Shown here in pieces: positions 11,302 to 24,000 of a DNA stretch of 60,000 nucleotides (position 1 is its first letter; each line of letters opens with the position of its first letter). The notes beneath the pieces are model-generated. The model saw only the letters and a program-made list of their open reading frames with translations, searched no databases and was not told where the DNA came from. A program made the translations under genes and the position numbers. This stretch comes from Liolophura sinensis (lineage: Eukaryota; Mollusca; Polyplacophora; Chitonida; Chitonidae), in NCBI RefSeq assembly GCF_032854445.1, contig NC_088301.1, forward strand, positions 55,603,187 to 55,663,186, read 5' to 3'.

Positions 11302-14300
11302 CTGAAACACAACATAAATATACATTCATTTTATTGAACTCCAAAAAAATTTCACTTATCAAATGTCTCATACATGTTGGATCTGACAAAATTACAAACT
11401 GGTTTCTTGAGCAAGTACAAGTACTGTGAAAATGAGATCTCAAGTAGTACTACTGTGTCACTACTGTACAGCTGTGCTGACCCACTTTAACCAGCTTTTT
11501 AGAAGGTGTCGAGCTCATCATGGTCTCTTGTTATGGAAATCATCATATTAAAAGGTTTAAGTGACTGTTAAAATCCAGTTTGATGTTTGAAATTATTGAA
11601 AAACATGATCTTGAAGGCCGGCAGGCTAATAAGGAATAAAGGTGAGGACCCAAAAATTGCATAACTTCCTTTCACTGGAGAAAAACTATAACAAGTGCCT
11701 GGTGTAAGGTGTGGCAGATATACAAAAGGATGCATGATTGCTCTGTACAGACTTCAAAATGATATTGAAGCAAAGGTGGTATCTAGCAGGACTATATAAG
11801 AGCAAATAAACTGACTGAAATAAACCTCTACAAAAAATATTCAAATCATTACGGGATACTATTGGGCGGAGGCAGTTTTATCATTTATATCGTATGTATT
11901 AAATAGCGTTGTTGTTGTAATATATTATTTCGATACATGGTCCTGTGTCACTGACCCATATTTCAGATGTTCATGTGCAGATTCTTCAATGAAATAAAGT
12001 TACATATTCTACCACATGACTAAAACGGCAACGTCAACTTTTCAGCTCGCCAGAACTGCAAGAACATTAACAGTCAAATCGTACAAAATCGTTACATGAG
12101 TTCTGACAGTTTAGTGATGTGGATTCAACGACCAGCATCGCCTAGGAAATGTATGATAACTGTACACATTCAAGATTAAGGAACTGTTCTAAAAATTCAC
12201 AGATGACATGCATACACATAACAAATCTTTGACGTTTTTCCTTATTACCTCCTGTGATAATCAGGTCACACAAAGAAGAGTTGTATTTCGTTCCACCGCT
12301 CTCTGCATAAATATTATGGTAATGAGAACTTCATTTCTGCGCCTCCACTACACAAGAGTTCGACGAAAGTGAGTTGTGTCCCTTGCACCATTTTCTTTTC
12401 TTCAAAACAAATCTAAACTAAAAATAATCTTCTGAACTGTTTTTGTAGTGTCAGACAGTTGAAATTCAGTGCATTACTTGCTAATATGTTCGGTAATTTA
12501 AATAAAGTATCCCACCGCAAGGTTGCCAAATACTTTTCGTGCTCCGGCTTTGGCCAACTTGTGCGCTCGGAACTCACGAGTCCAACTCCCAGGACCACGG
12601 GTAAGAAAATTGGACTACACTTTCCAAAAAGTTTAATAAACTTTGTACTGAGTTATAATATTTCATTCATGATGTAATTAAAATATGTAGCCGGTGACAA
12701 CATAAGTTTATGGCAATGAGAGCACATTAACCTGTAAACCTGTAAGTGTACCGATTTAGAGGACCATAATACAGATTGAAGTCTTCTATGTTGGAGGTGC
12801 GAAAAAGCGAATCGATTAAGAAATCGGCACCAAATTTCACCAAGATCTCAGGGCATTCCACAGTTATTTTGGCTCTATTTCAGCGTTTTAACCCGATTCA
12901 GGTAAGTGCAGAACTCACCTGTGATGATATGTCCTCTTGATTTTGATTCCACAGATCAAATGCGACTATCTGATACATCTGGCTCTGAGGGGTTGCTTTG
13001 TTGCCTGCTTTGTTATCGTTCAAGCATAATGCGGTACCTGTCACCCCATGGTACAATGTATTTTACAGTAAGAAGCGTGTTACTCGCAGTACTTTTTTTT
13101 ATCTTCACAATCGCAGTACTTTTTTATCTTCAGAATTTCCTGAGGTTATAATAGTGCTTGTTAGAGCCCTGCATTTGTAATTCATTTTAAAAGGGGTGGT
13201 TTCTCTAAGAGTATTGCATGTATTGAGCTCAGGGTTTGCTCACATGTAGAGCACAGTAGCATGAAGGGGATATTCTATCGTTCATTGAGTGTGTGCATAT
13301 TAATATATTACTATAAATTCGATACATTTGGGGCTGTTTCTTTCCATGACTCCATGGCTTGAAATGAGAGTTACCCGATCCACAAATACCCTGTATGCAA
13401 GTACTGACTTTCCCTACACTCTCTTGTGCTCTCTGTGATGTCCTGATCATACTCATACTGTCCCCTGTATGATATGGTTGTGTGTAATCCATACATTTCT
13501 GATGTATGTCAGTTTGGTGATTTGCTTTGCCAAGCAAACATGCATTGGACAAAAGGGCTACAGAACAATCTACACAGCATATGAACATCAAGAAAACCAG
13601 GTTTTGGAATTATGAGGCCATGAACAGAGTTTTGTATTACCTCGAATGTTATTTATACAGTATTTTCACCACCATGTCTGCATGAGTAAAGCATGTTGGC
13701 ATTCGTAAAACGACAGTTGCCAAAATGTCTGCAAATGTCCTTCTTACATATAGTAGTAATGTGGCTCCTCTGCTGACCTGGCTGTTGGTAATATGACGAA
13801 GAGCCACAAGTTGAAAGCTAATGAAATTGGGTGGGTAAGTTGGCTATGTAGACATGGATCCTTTGAAAAACATTGCAGATAAAAAGTAAGGGGTTGCTAT
13901 TTAATACACCCAATTCTGCAAGCTCTTACTTTGTGGCTCTCCATCCGTCAGTTTATCAGTAGTAGACCAACAGTACAGTATATCTTAAGTCCTGCCTCAC
14001 AGTGTTTTATTATTATATAATTTTGAGACAGAGTCCAGCATATTGTTTCTGTTGATTGATATTTAGTATGTCCCGTCTGGAAGAGAAAACATGAACACCC
14101 CAAATGACACCAGGTATGCACCATGTATAAATTCCCCCCTAGACTAGGACTGATTGAACTTTTTAAGTTCAAAAGTGTGTGCTACAACCTTCCATACATA
14201 ATCTGATGGACCAAGCTGGCAACACTGAAATCAGTAAGTGCACTGATTGGCTGGCCTGGCTTGACCACCTTGCCTCATGCCAGGCTGAAACAATTAAGAA

Positions 14301-14907
14301 CACCAGGTGGCCTGCCTGTGCTCATTCAGATCTCAAGAGCGTTGCAGACTAAAGGAGTTTAGAGAAGAAGTTGGAGTGCTGCAAATAATGAAATGATGAT
14401 ATTCTTTAAGGCATGATACAAAAGCATATATATCATATATATCTATTACCAAACTCGCATAATATTTATCTGTGCATTGGGTTTGTGATAGGCATTTAAG
14501 AGTTTGTGCACTCATTGTTTTCTTTTATTAATAATGATCCACTTGCTACAGCCACACTGGAAAGAAAATGATCGTTTGATACATTGTCATAATATCAAAA
14601 AAACTGCAGTTACAAAATCCCATGCATCATAGAAATACCGAAAAAAATTGTTTACAAAGGTGAGTTAACACCTAATACAAAATACAAACAAGCTGACATA
14701 CATATGTAGGAAAAGGGTTCTCTTTCATAATTTTGATTAGAAAGTGTTGTAATATATTATATATTATGTATTATTATAATATTACATGTTTACAGAGAAG
14801 ACAAAGAGTTAGAAAATATCTGAATTCAGATTTTCTCACTGAAGTTTTACATCTACTAATTTTACTGTCCAAAAGTTACAAGTATTGTTTTTCTGTTCCT
14901 TTTTCAG
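11302..14907. other. Head-to-head interval between genes 1 and 2
   Basis: This 3.6 kb interval lies between the first coding exons of two divergent paralogues and should contain their promoters and 5'UTR exons. One candidate exon is listed separately at 12490-12600. The short ORFs at 13.2-13.6 kb (minus) and 14.3-14.5 kb (minus) show no recognisable domain. Confidence 0.4.
12490..12600 (+). other. Candidate alternative first exon of gene 2
   Basis: An ATG near 12487 opens a frame (MFGNLNKVSHRKVAKYF and onward, basic, rich in Ser/Arg) that runs into a good donor CGG|GTAAGA at about 12600 in phase 1. Phase 1 would let it join the exon at 15315 in frame. It may equally be a noncoding 5'UTR exon or an unrelated gene start; the peptide also has a mitochondrial-presequence look. 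Confidence 0.25.
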
Positions 14908-15097
14908 AGACTTCATCAATAAAGAAACACTTCATGTGCATCTTCTCCAAACATGGGTGTGACACTGGAGCGAGTACAGTTCAAATTTGCCTCCATCATT
15001 GGAGAACTCTGTAGTGAACCAGATATCCTTTCACAGTTTGCTGTCTGGGTGGATCTCCGACTAGCAGAGTATAAATTGAAAGGCTCCATTTCATTGG
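14908..15097 (+). CDS. N-terminal module exon (MGVTLERVQ), gene 2
   Basis: The acceptor is ttcctttttcag and the 5'UTR part is 14908-14952, with an in-frame TAA upstream that fixes the start at 14953 (AACATGG). Coding is 48 codons plus 1 base, and the donor is TTGG|GTATGT. The protein is identical to the exon in gene 1 and differs at one residue (Phe10 versus Tyr10) from the exon at 50077. An all-helical, Trp-containing module; family not recognised. Confidence 0.88.
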
Positions 15098-18000
15098 GTA
15101 TGTTTCACTTTACATGGTTGATATCCTAAAGGTAATAACAAATCTCATGCTCCTGTTTAATATTATAATTAGCGTCCTCAGATGTCACATACTTTAAATA
15201 CGAAATTGTAAAATACACCATCTAGTTTTAGTATGTGTATAGTGTATGGTGATGCATTTGATATCTCCAATAAAAAAAAAACAAAACAAAACCAAACAAA
15301 AATTTACATTGCAGATTGCTCTGGTGAAACACCTGATCCAATGTGGCTGAAAGGCATATTGAGTGCTTTACTCGCTAAAAGGATGGCTCAGGAAAAGGCA
15401 GCACTGAAACTGCCTGGTAGAGGATCTTTGGGAAACCATAACTCTTTAGTGCAATCAGTCTCGGCTCTCCATAACCGATTATCTACCAATTCAATGAGGG
15501 AAATGCATAATTCAGATGTGTTTCCTGTCGGCCTACATCTTCATAAAAGTGCTGGTGTTGGAATTAGCCAACAGGACAGAAAGCGAAGAGCCTCAGAAAC
15601 TGTAGCCCGGTCAGAGTATGTACATTCTCAAGATAAGACTAAGCAAAGACGATTTGGTGGCAAGGAGGCAGATAGCAGTACATTACCAAATGAAAGCCTT
15701 ATGTCTATAATAAATGCTGGAGAAGGCTCAGACAGTTCTTCAGTTGCAGTTAATAATGAGAACAGTAGAACATGTGACAACATAAAAACTGAGGCAGACC
15801 TACAGCAACATGCTGAATCAAGTGAGCCAGATGTCAGGTCTCCACCTGAAACTGTTGTTTTGTCTGGTGATACAGAACAAAGTGGTGAGTATAAATGAGT
15901 TCATTTGGATTTTGTAAAGGAGTTCAGTTTAAGTATATGTAGATCAGAGAAATATGTTAACAGCAGAACGTTTCCAAAGAAACGTGTAATAAATGTAGCC
16001 AAAACTTCTCTGTGAGTTCAAGTCCAGCTTATGTTGGCTTCTTCTTAGGTTGTACGTGGGAAGGTTCCCACTTGGTTTTCTTTGTTTTCTCTCACCATAA
16101 GCCTCAAGACTACACTCATAGGGCCTCTCGTAGTCAGAAAACTGTTGATTACTAACCTCCCAAGCCTGTCCAGTTACTCCATTACAGTGCTTAGCATCCC
16201 AGGGCACCCGACTGATAAAATCCCAAGCTGTTGATCATCTTAACGGTAATATCCATCCATATTCCAGCAACCTCAACCTGTTCGCTGATTCCAAGTTGCC
16301 AAAATGGCGGCTGTTTTCCGAGCCAATCGATGGGCATGTGTGTCCCAGGAGCCCAGTTTGTGTATGAGCTGGGCCTCCATCTTTGTGAAGTTCAGGCGAG
16401 TGAAGGAGTTGAACTTGCTGAAATATTTATGGATATGTAGGAAACAAGTTTGGGATATGGTACTGTAGGTACAACAAACAGTCAGAGTCATAAGTTGGGC
16501 TTGTCCATATTAAGTGTTTATTTGATTTTTTCTTTATTCCGTATACCCATACATTAAATGTGAACTTTCAATTTTTATAAAATTGTGGTAAACAGTTTTG
16601 TCTAAATATTAAAAAAAGTTTTCTTGGTGAAAAGTATTCATTTATTTTTAACATGTATTTTTACAATTATTTCTGGTTGAAACAGTGCAAAAAATAGATG
16701 ACATGTAGAATTAACTAAGGAGAATATGTTCATAGTTTTGATTACATGACATTGTATTAGCCAAGATTATAACCAGTGGATATAGTAAACATCAGTTGCA
16801 GTGACATGATCTCACATACATGCGACTGCAATGGGGACCTGTGAATGCCCGGAAGCAGGACTTTGAAGTATTTTAATTAACGTCAAATGTTAATTTCCCA
16901 ACTGATCGTGATGTCACATTTTATTGACATTTTAATGACATTTCAATGAAAACTAATAAAATTGTAACATTCTAGACATTTTTTTGTGCTACAGTATTGT
17001 TTTGGCATCACAATGACTTAAGGCCCTGCTTCATACTAGCTCCAACTCGCGGGACTGAAAAATATGCTGCCACCGCATTTATCACGTTTACTATAACCAT
17101 TGGTTATAACTTCTGTTATATCGCCATGTTGTCATGTAACATATTTTCATTGGTTAATTAAAAATCTTTGCAGCTCACCTGTAAGTTATGGTGGACATGA
17201 GTTAAAGTATGAAATGTACTTTGACTGGTGACTCAATGACATCATCTTGGATAGTTAAGAATGAACCTTCAACACAGTTCCCCACTTTGGACTGTTAGAA
17301 TTTCAAGTGTATACTTTTTAGTACAGCCAAATAAGTCTTTTCAACCTGCCATCTTGATTCCATAATTCCATTCATTTTTTACCTATGTAACAGTTCAGAA
17401 ACTACAGCATGGCTGATTGGTTAATGCACTTGTAAGCCAATTTCATGTCGCAGAAAAGGAATGTGCAAATCATAGACAAAGGTGGGAAACCAAACCTAAA
17501 TTGGTAGCCATGTGAAAATAGCAGACAGTCCTGTGAAAATCGAAAAGTAAATCTCCATAGTGAACAGTCTCCACCGTGTGTTAGTTTTCAGACATTGTAA
17601 GCAAAAGCTCGTGTTCCACCAACCACAGTCATGAAGAATGAATACAGTGATATTTGTCTGTGACATTCTCTAGTGTTTACCACAAAGAAGATGTAGCAAT
17701 GGATAAAAAATGGTCATTTAGGTTGCTATTCTGCAAGTTCTGCCACTATATTTCACAAACTGGTCCTAATATCGCTCTCAGACGTCTAGTTTCTGACGTA
17801 TGCATGTTCATGCAAGAGAAGCTAATGCAACGAAATACAACATTTGTACTACATACTGCCAAAAATTAAAGCACAAAATAATACATTTTGTCCTCTTTTG
17901 TCCATTTGGATTGAGCGTATGCTGTAATTCTTCAACCTTAATTAGCTTTTTGCATGTTTGCAAGGTGTTTATTCAAGCATATTCTGAAGGCATTATTATA

Positions 18001-21000
18001 TGTAGATGGATAAAATTACTTTGCTTGTGAAGCCCTGAAATTGGCGAATCTAACCAATGTAGTTTTGTCTCCAAAACCAAATTAAAAATGTTCATGAATT
18101 CCACTAAAAGCTGCTATCGGTATTTCATATGCGAAAAGGTATAGGAATTAGGGTAGGCCTATATCAACAACCATCTTAGCATATTTTGACCCCAAGACGA
18201 CAGTTGCTAGCGTGACAAAGACGTGTTTGTATATCGGGAGCTTGCTGATAATTCTCCCATAATTAGGGTTTCCACTGGCACTTGCCATTGTCGCAAATTT
18301 GGAACAATTCTTTGAAATGGCGATAAAATTTGAATGTTTTGGTGAGAAATTTTTTACTTAAAAAAAATACAAACGTTATACAAAATCTATCATGACAGTT
18401 TTTAGCAGATTTTCGCAATTTTAGTTATGAAAAAAATAATCCACTTTCTTTCACTTCAAACGACCTCATCTTGGCGAAACAACAACAAATGCATATGGGT
18501 ATGGCGAATAGTGGGCAGAAATCTACAAAAGGGGTTCAGCATTGATGCAAGTTGACTTACATTATATAAAGCTTGAAATCACTTTTGTTAAATAACAAAT
18601 GAGAATCATGGCATTATCATCAAGGGAAATAAATCAAGGTAGAGTTACACCTGTAAATGAAGTTATCTCTCATGAAAAATTTAAACTTTTCTACTTAATA
18701 AACTATTTTTTTTTGGATCTGAAGTAAATTAAACGTTTCAAAATATGTGCTGTTACATAAATGTCTACGTTGTGTCGTCTGGTTTTCTCCTGTCAGACTG
18801 TGTTACTCCAGTGTACCGATCATAATGCTGCATTTAAATAAACTGAACTTACAAATTAATTTCGTAACAAATTTTTTTTATAGAGGAAATTACATTTTAC
18901 ATATTCCTAAAGATAGGTTGAAAAAAGGATTGATTTTTGAGGGCAATTGTTCTAAATTGCCCTCATTTGATAAACTCTAGATATAGCTAGAAGAGACCAA
19001 ACTGATTCTAGCAGTTACACCAAGGCAGGTAAAAACGAATTACAGAGGGAGACCTACAAGAGTCATGGCCACTAAGGAAAAATAGTATTTACTACAAAAT
19101 CTGATGAGTGGCTAAAGTGACTGACTGAAAAAAATACTGACCCAGAGGAAGCCCTGCATAATGATGTATAGCATTCTTTTTTTTTTACGGAGCAAAGAAT
19201 TTGTCGCATTACAGAGGTGAAGGGCAGATATTTCTTGCAAAAGCAAGTGTACTATTCAACATACATGCATGTAAATTAAAGCATCTATAATTCAGACTTA
19301 AAACATAGTCTAGAATTTGCACCATGGTATGTTTAATCTAGGCTGTAAAATGACAAAAAACTCCTGGAAAACCCTTTGAATTTCATTTTCGTATACCTGT
19401 ACGAACCCTGTCTAATGAGCCAGTAACGCCCCTTTATTTCATTGTATGCACATGTATGTTTGTTTTTGGGAACTCTTATTTATTTAGTATTATTTACGAA
19501 CTTTTTTAAAATTAATTCTTCTTGAGGAAAAGCTGAAATAATTACTTTACTTTAGAAATTTATGGCAAGTCGTAAGTATGGCTATTCTGGGCAATCTACA
19601 TGTACATCTAGGCAACTTGTATATGTAAATACAAAGGATATAGTATCTTTGTACATGATGTAGGCCTATGTATACATGCATGCATGTGATTTTCTCCACC
19701 CCCTTTCACTTGATCAACTTCGTACTTTCCAGGTGTATTATTTGCTGGGGACCCACAGTGTTGAATATTTCAAAAAATGTGTACTGGCCTACTCGTTACT
19801 ACCTCTCTTGGAAAGTTGAGATTACCGCACTCCCTGTGAAAAAATAAATAACTGTAGCACTGATACTCTATGTATTGTTGGGTAGGATAGTTCTGAAGCA
19901 TGCAGTAGTACCCAGAAAGGCCAAGAACTTAGGAGTAGCTTGCTTAACTATGTGGTAATACATCCTTGGCTTTTGGACACATTTAAAGTTAAACAGACAA
20001 TTTAGCACCCATGGGCTCTCTTGATCATTAAGCTTTTTAAGCATTGCTTCTTTGCTTGAATACAGCTGATATGGTTGTGGAACTCAGCCAAGAGTAGGGG
20101 TGCTCTTCAGCTTCTTCCAGCTGACCTCTATTGTATAGTATCCTTCAATACGGGATTACAGCCCATTCAAATAAATAATGTGCTCGGGAAATTTCATTTA
20201 CCTCTTTTATGCTCTTCAAATCTGATTTAGTCCTTCAGCAACAAAAGGATACATTGCACAAGCTGATTAATTGTTGCTAAATATTTAGTTTTTGTTCAAT
20301 ATACCTTGCTTGTGAATATGTAAGGGTCATTTTCTTGAGCCTGTAGACAAATAGGGTGGTAAGATGTGGAGGTCACTTTCGCAACATGTTGTGATTGTCA
20401 AGTAAGAGTTTCTTGATAATTACTTTTCACAACATTATTCTATATTGCTTTCCACTGCTTTTTCAAAGGTACATGTACCATGACAGTTTTGGTTTAGTGC
20501 ATGTAGGTGTCACTTTTGGTGCATTTTGTTCATCTCATGTGCGATTGATCATACACTGGACTATGATGTGGACTAAATGAGGATACCCTAAATGACCTAA
20601 AATTTTGCCAACAAAATTGCATTTTTATAGGTTAATAAATGTCAAAAAATTTTATTTCTGTCCTGAAACTTACAATTTTCCAATAGAATATCATCGCATA
20701 TTGCAAGCAAACCCCAAAACACCTTTCTAATATCAATAGAACTCTCAGGATCAGGAAAAAGGGAAAGTTTGTTATGGTCGGAATTTAACGTCACTTAGGG
20801 TATGTGTGAAGCCAGTCATAGTGAATACTGTCATAGAATTTGCAGACTTTAAAGATATTTAAATTGTGCATGTATGCTAAACAAAACGGCCTTTCAAGTG
20901 ATGTGTATTTTTTTTCACAGCTATAAATTACCAATTCACCCATGATTGACTGAATTGCACATATTTCTGAATTTAGGGATTTTTTTTTTCTATATCTTAG

Positions 21001-24000
21001 AGTGGTGTTTTAGGGTTTATTTGGAAGGTAGAGTGGAAAATGTAAGTTTCAGTTATACTTCATGGCGTTTACTTGCCTGTAGAAATTCCCTTTTGGCTTC
21101 AAAATGGTGATAATTTTAGGTCATTTTCCCACAGTTGCAAAGTACAGTATTTTAGGCCGAAATAATGTTCTTTGTGTGTTAACTAAGGTGATCATTTATA
21201 GGATTCTGATGTAAGTCTAGTCTTCAAGAAATGACTTCTCTGGTTAAGCTTTGGAGCTCAGTTAGTTATAATTAGATGTACATATAAAGTTACGGTTCTG
21301 TGTGGTGGTACTTCTTGCAGTGTCACTTCAGTTCTCAAGCTTGAACCGAGTTAATTTCTAAGAATATTTCTTCTCGTTCATCATTCCATTCTACAAATGG
21401 ACAAGTTATAAATGTTAACATTAGTATGTATGCTTAGGGTTTTTCTTTGTACTTACCAATTTTTCAGTCATGTGATGAGGAGGAGTCATCAGGTGTGTGT
21501 ACATATACGGTGTCTTCTTGTGGCAAGGCGAGTCCATGCTGCCAATGTGCTGCCGTTACCAAAGTGTAATGCCAAAGACACCAAACATGACACCCCACCC
21601 AGTCACATTATAATTGTGCAACAAGTACCATTTTTAAAATCTTTGTTATGACCCGGCTTGGGTTTTATTCCTTTATCTCCTGGACTTCAAGGAGGACGCT
21701 ATCACCATTAGGCCATCGAAGCAGTCTTAATATTATCAAAGGACTTATGCAAATACATGTAGCTTAAGTTGTTATTGTAATGATGTGCTCACATGTACAT
21801 GCATGTCTGACTATGGGTGGCAGAAGAGTGCCAAGAAATGGGTGTGTTAAAAAACTCCCCTATGGCCAGGTCCATATCTATAGTAATTTTTGATCCAGGA
21901 AATGTTTGGGCTCCCAAACTTAGTTTGACAAATTACAAGCCATACACAAAACAGTGGGTTAAAGACACGCATACTAAAAGCTAATATTGAACACATAAAT
22001 CAGATCACAGTGTATTATAGGGTACATTTAACTTACATGTTAGTAACAACTAATAGGTTTATTTGCATGCTATACATGTATATAGCATGACTATATTATA
22101 GATCTGTAGGGATTATTGTAATATAAGCATAGGGGTTATCGAAGCAGTATTTACATGTATATCTGTTACTTGCTTGCCACACTTAATCTTTTTGGCAAAA
22201 CTTATTGAAACTATTATACATGCACATGTTGTCACGTTTACACATGCACATGTAGTCACATTTATGCATGCACATGTAGTCACATTTACGCATGCACATG
22301 TAGTCACATTTACACATGCACATATCACATTTATACATAACCATTTGTGAAAGTTCAGAGATGCGTGTGTATGGGTATAAAAATGCCATCATGCGGCTTT
22401 GCCCATTAGAAAGCCTGTGAGAAACATTTTCACGTCTTCATATAATGTAACACATATACAGTTAAAGAGAATTCATTAATTTTTGAAGATAATAAAAGAA
22501 GTATTTGCATGTAGTTTATTACTGATGCAATATACATGTACATGTTATCTGCTCATAGGAAACACTGACCATAAGAGCTTTGTTGTCGTTCAAGTGTGCA
22601 TTTAGCAATGTGGATACAAATTTTATATGCCAAGTATCTTTCTTAGGCAGTAGTAGAGAAAAAAATGTGTGCCTCAAGATGCATAATATTTGTCGTGTGC
22701 AGCTGCTGAATAAGATGGATATAGATTGGATGTAACACGGACTTCACAATGTCTCCTCCTTTCATTGCCAGAAACTGGGTCTGTGTCACACCTGGCCATG
22801 GAGGGCAGAATGACTGTTGCGGAAGTAGACGAGGTTTTACACACATCATTGATGTACATGTATGGAGCTAGTCCTGATCCCGCCCTGCCATCCTCTTCCC
22901 TCAACTCCTCCCACAACTCTTCCACCTATCGGAATGTTCCCCGCGTAGCAGCAAGATGCCCAAAAGAAACTTCCCAATATGTCAAAAATGCTAGCAGTGC
23001 AGTCAGCATATTTGGCCGCTGGTTCCGTCGAAAAAGTCCAGGTGACAGTCGTCAAATTGAAGAAATTCCTCCGGAAGAACTGGACGATTTGTTGGCTGAT
23101 TTTTTCACCACAATCAAGAAGAAAGATGGAGGAGATTATTACCCAAGATCACTACACTTACTAAGAACTTGTCTAGAGAGCCACCTCAAGAAAACTGGCT
23201 ACCCTGTGTCTATCACAAAGTCTGTCTTCTTCAACAAAAGCTCACTAGCATTTAGAACGAGAAAATGTCAGTTGGAGTTGGCTCAGCATTCTCCCAAAAT
23301 TCAGTACTAACTGTTAAATATTGGTCCGTTAAAAAAGACAAAATATGTGTTAATGATGACAGTGAGAATGTCGGTCAGGGAATTTCCTGAGTTTCCCATC
23401 TGTTCTTATTCATTTCCTGTTTGGCTTTCTTCCCTTCCTTGAAACATTTTCTTGTTTTAGTTTCATAGCGTTAGATTTCAAGCATTTAGATTATCCCTTA
23501 TCTGTTGATTTTGAAATACTGAACAGATTTTAGTTTAAAAATGTGTTATCTTCATGCTTTTGCCAGTTTACAGTGAATTGAGGAACATGTTGTGTTGAAC
23601 ACACTGAAGAATTCCACATTGAAGAGGTCTCGGCATCTTTTTGTTGTTGACATTTTTTGAATGTCTTATAAACCTGTTTATTTAAAATATTGACTACATG
23701 GAAATTTGTCTCTGAGATATCAAAAGCTGGTTTTTTTACCATACTCAGAACATGCTGACATGAACAAAGGAAGCTAACAATCTAGCCATTTGTAGCAGTG
23801 GTTGATGTGAGTTTTGTGTAATTATTTTGGGTAATTTTTTTTCTAGTCACTAGTTGGATACCATTTATATACATATGATATTCTGCCTTTATGTATTTGC
23901 AAACATCCTGGCTTAGTTCATTACCGGTATATGAGGAGAGTAGATTTGAATATATTTCAGTATTGCCTTTATTAAAGTATTTAGATCTTAAATTGTGCAA

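Larger units (their letters stand above)
15885..22771. other. Intron of gene 2 before terminal exon A
   Basis: This 6.9 kb intron contains a SINE A head fragment (16.0 kb), a small ATG-initiated ORF (16.3 kb), copy 2 of the duplicated segment (17.5-19.9 kb), a family B SINE (21.5 kb) and a 24-bp minisatellite (22.2 kb). Nothing recognisable was seen at 19.9-21.4 kb. Confidence 0.5.

Noticed and set aside
13229-13591. Minus-strand ORF whose start (acceptor-like tgtgtag, then D-C-S) resembles the CSGETPDP exon
   Set aside because: Similarity ends after three residues, and it lies upstream of, not downstream of, the gene 1 first exon.
14733-15014. 93-codon plus-strand ORF overlapping the gene 2 N-terminal exon
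   Set aside because: It is a shadow in another frame; the conserved frame starts at 14953.
22218-22337. Regular repeats suggesting a CRISPR-like array
   Set aside because: The units are contiguous with no unique spacers, and the DNA is eukaryotic.
22113-22392. Minus-strand repetitive ORFs (Cys/Thr/Val-rich)
   Set aside because: They are only the translation of the 24-bp minisatellite.
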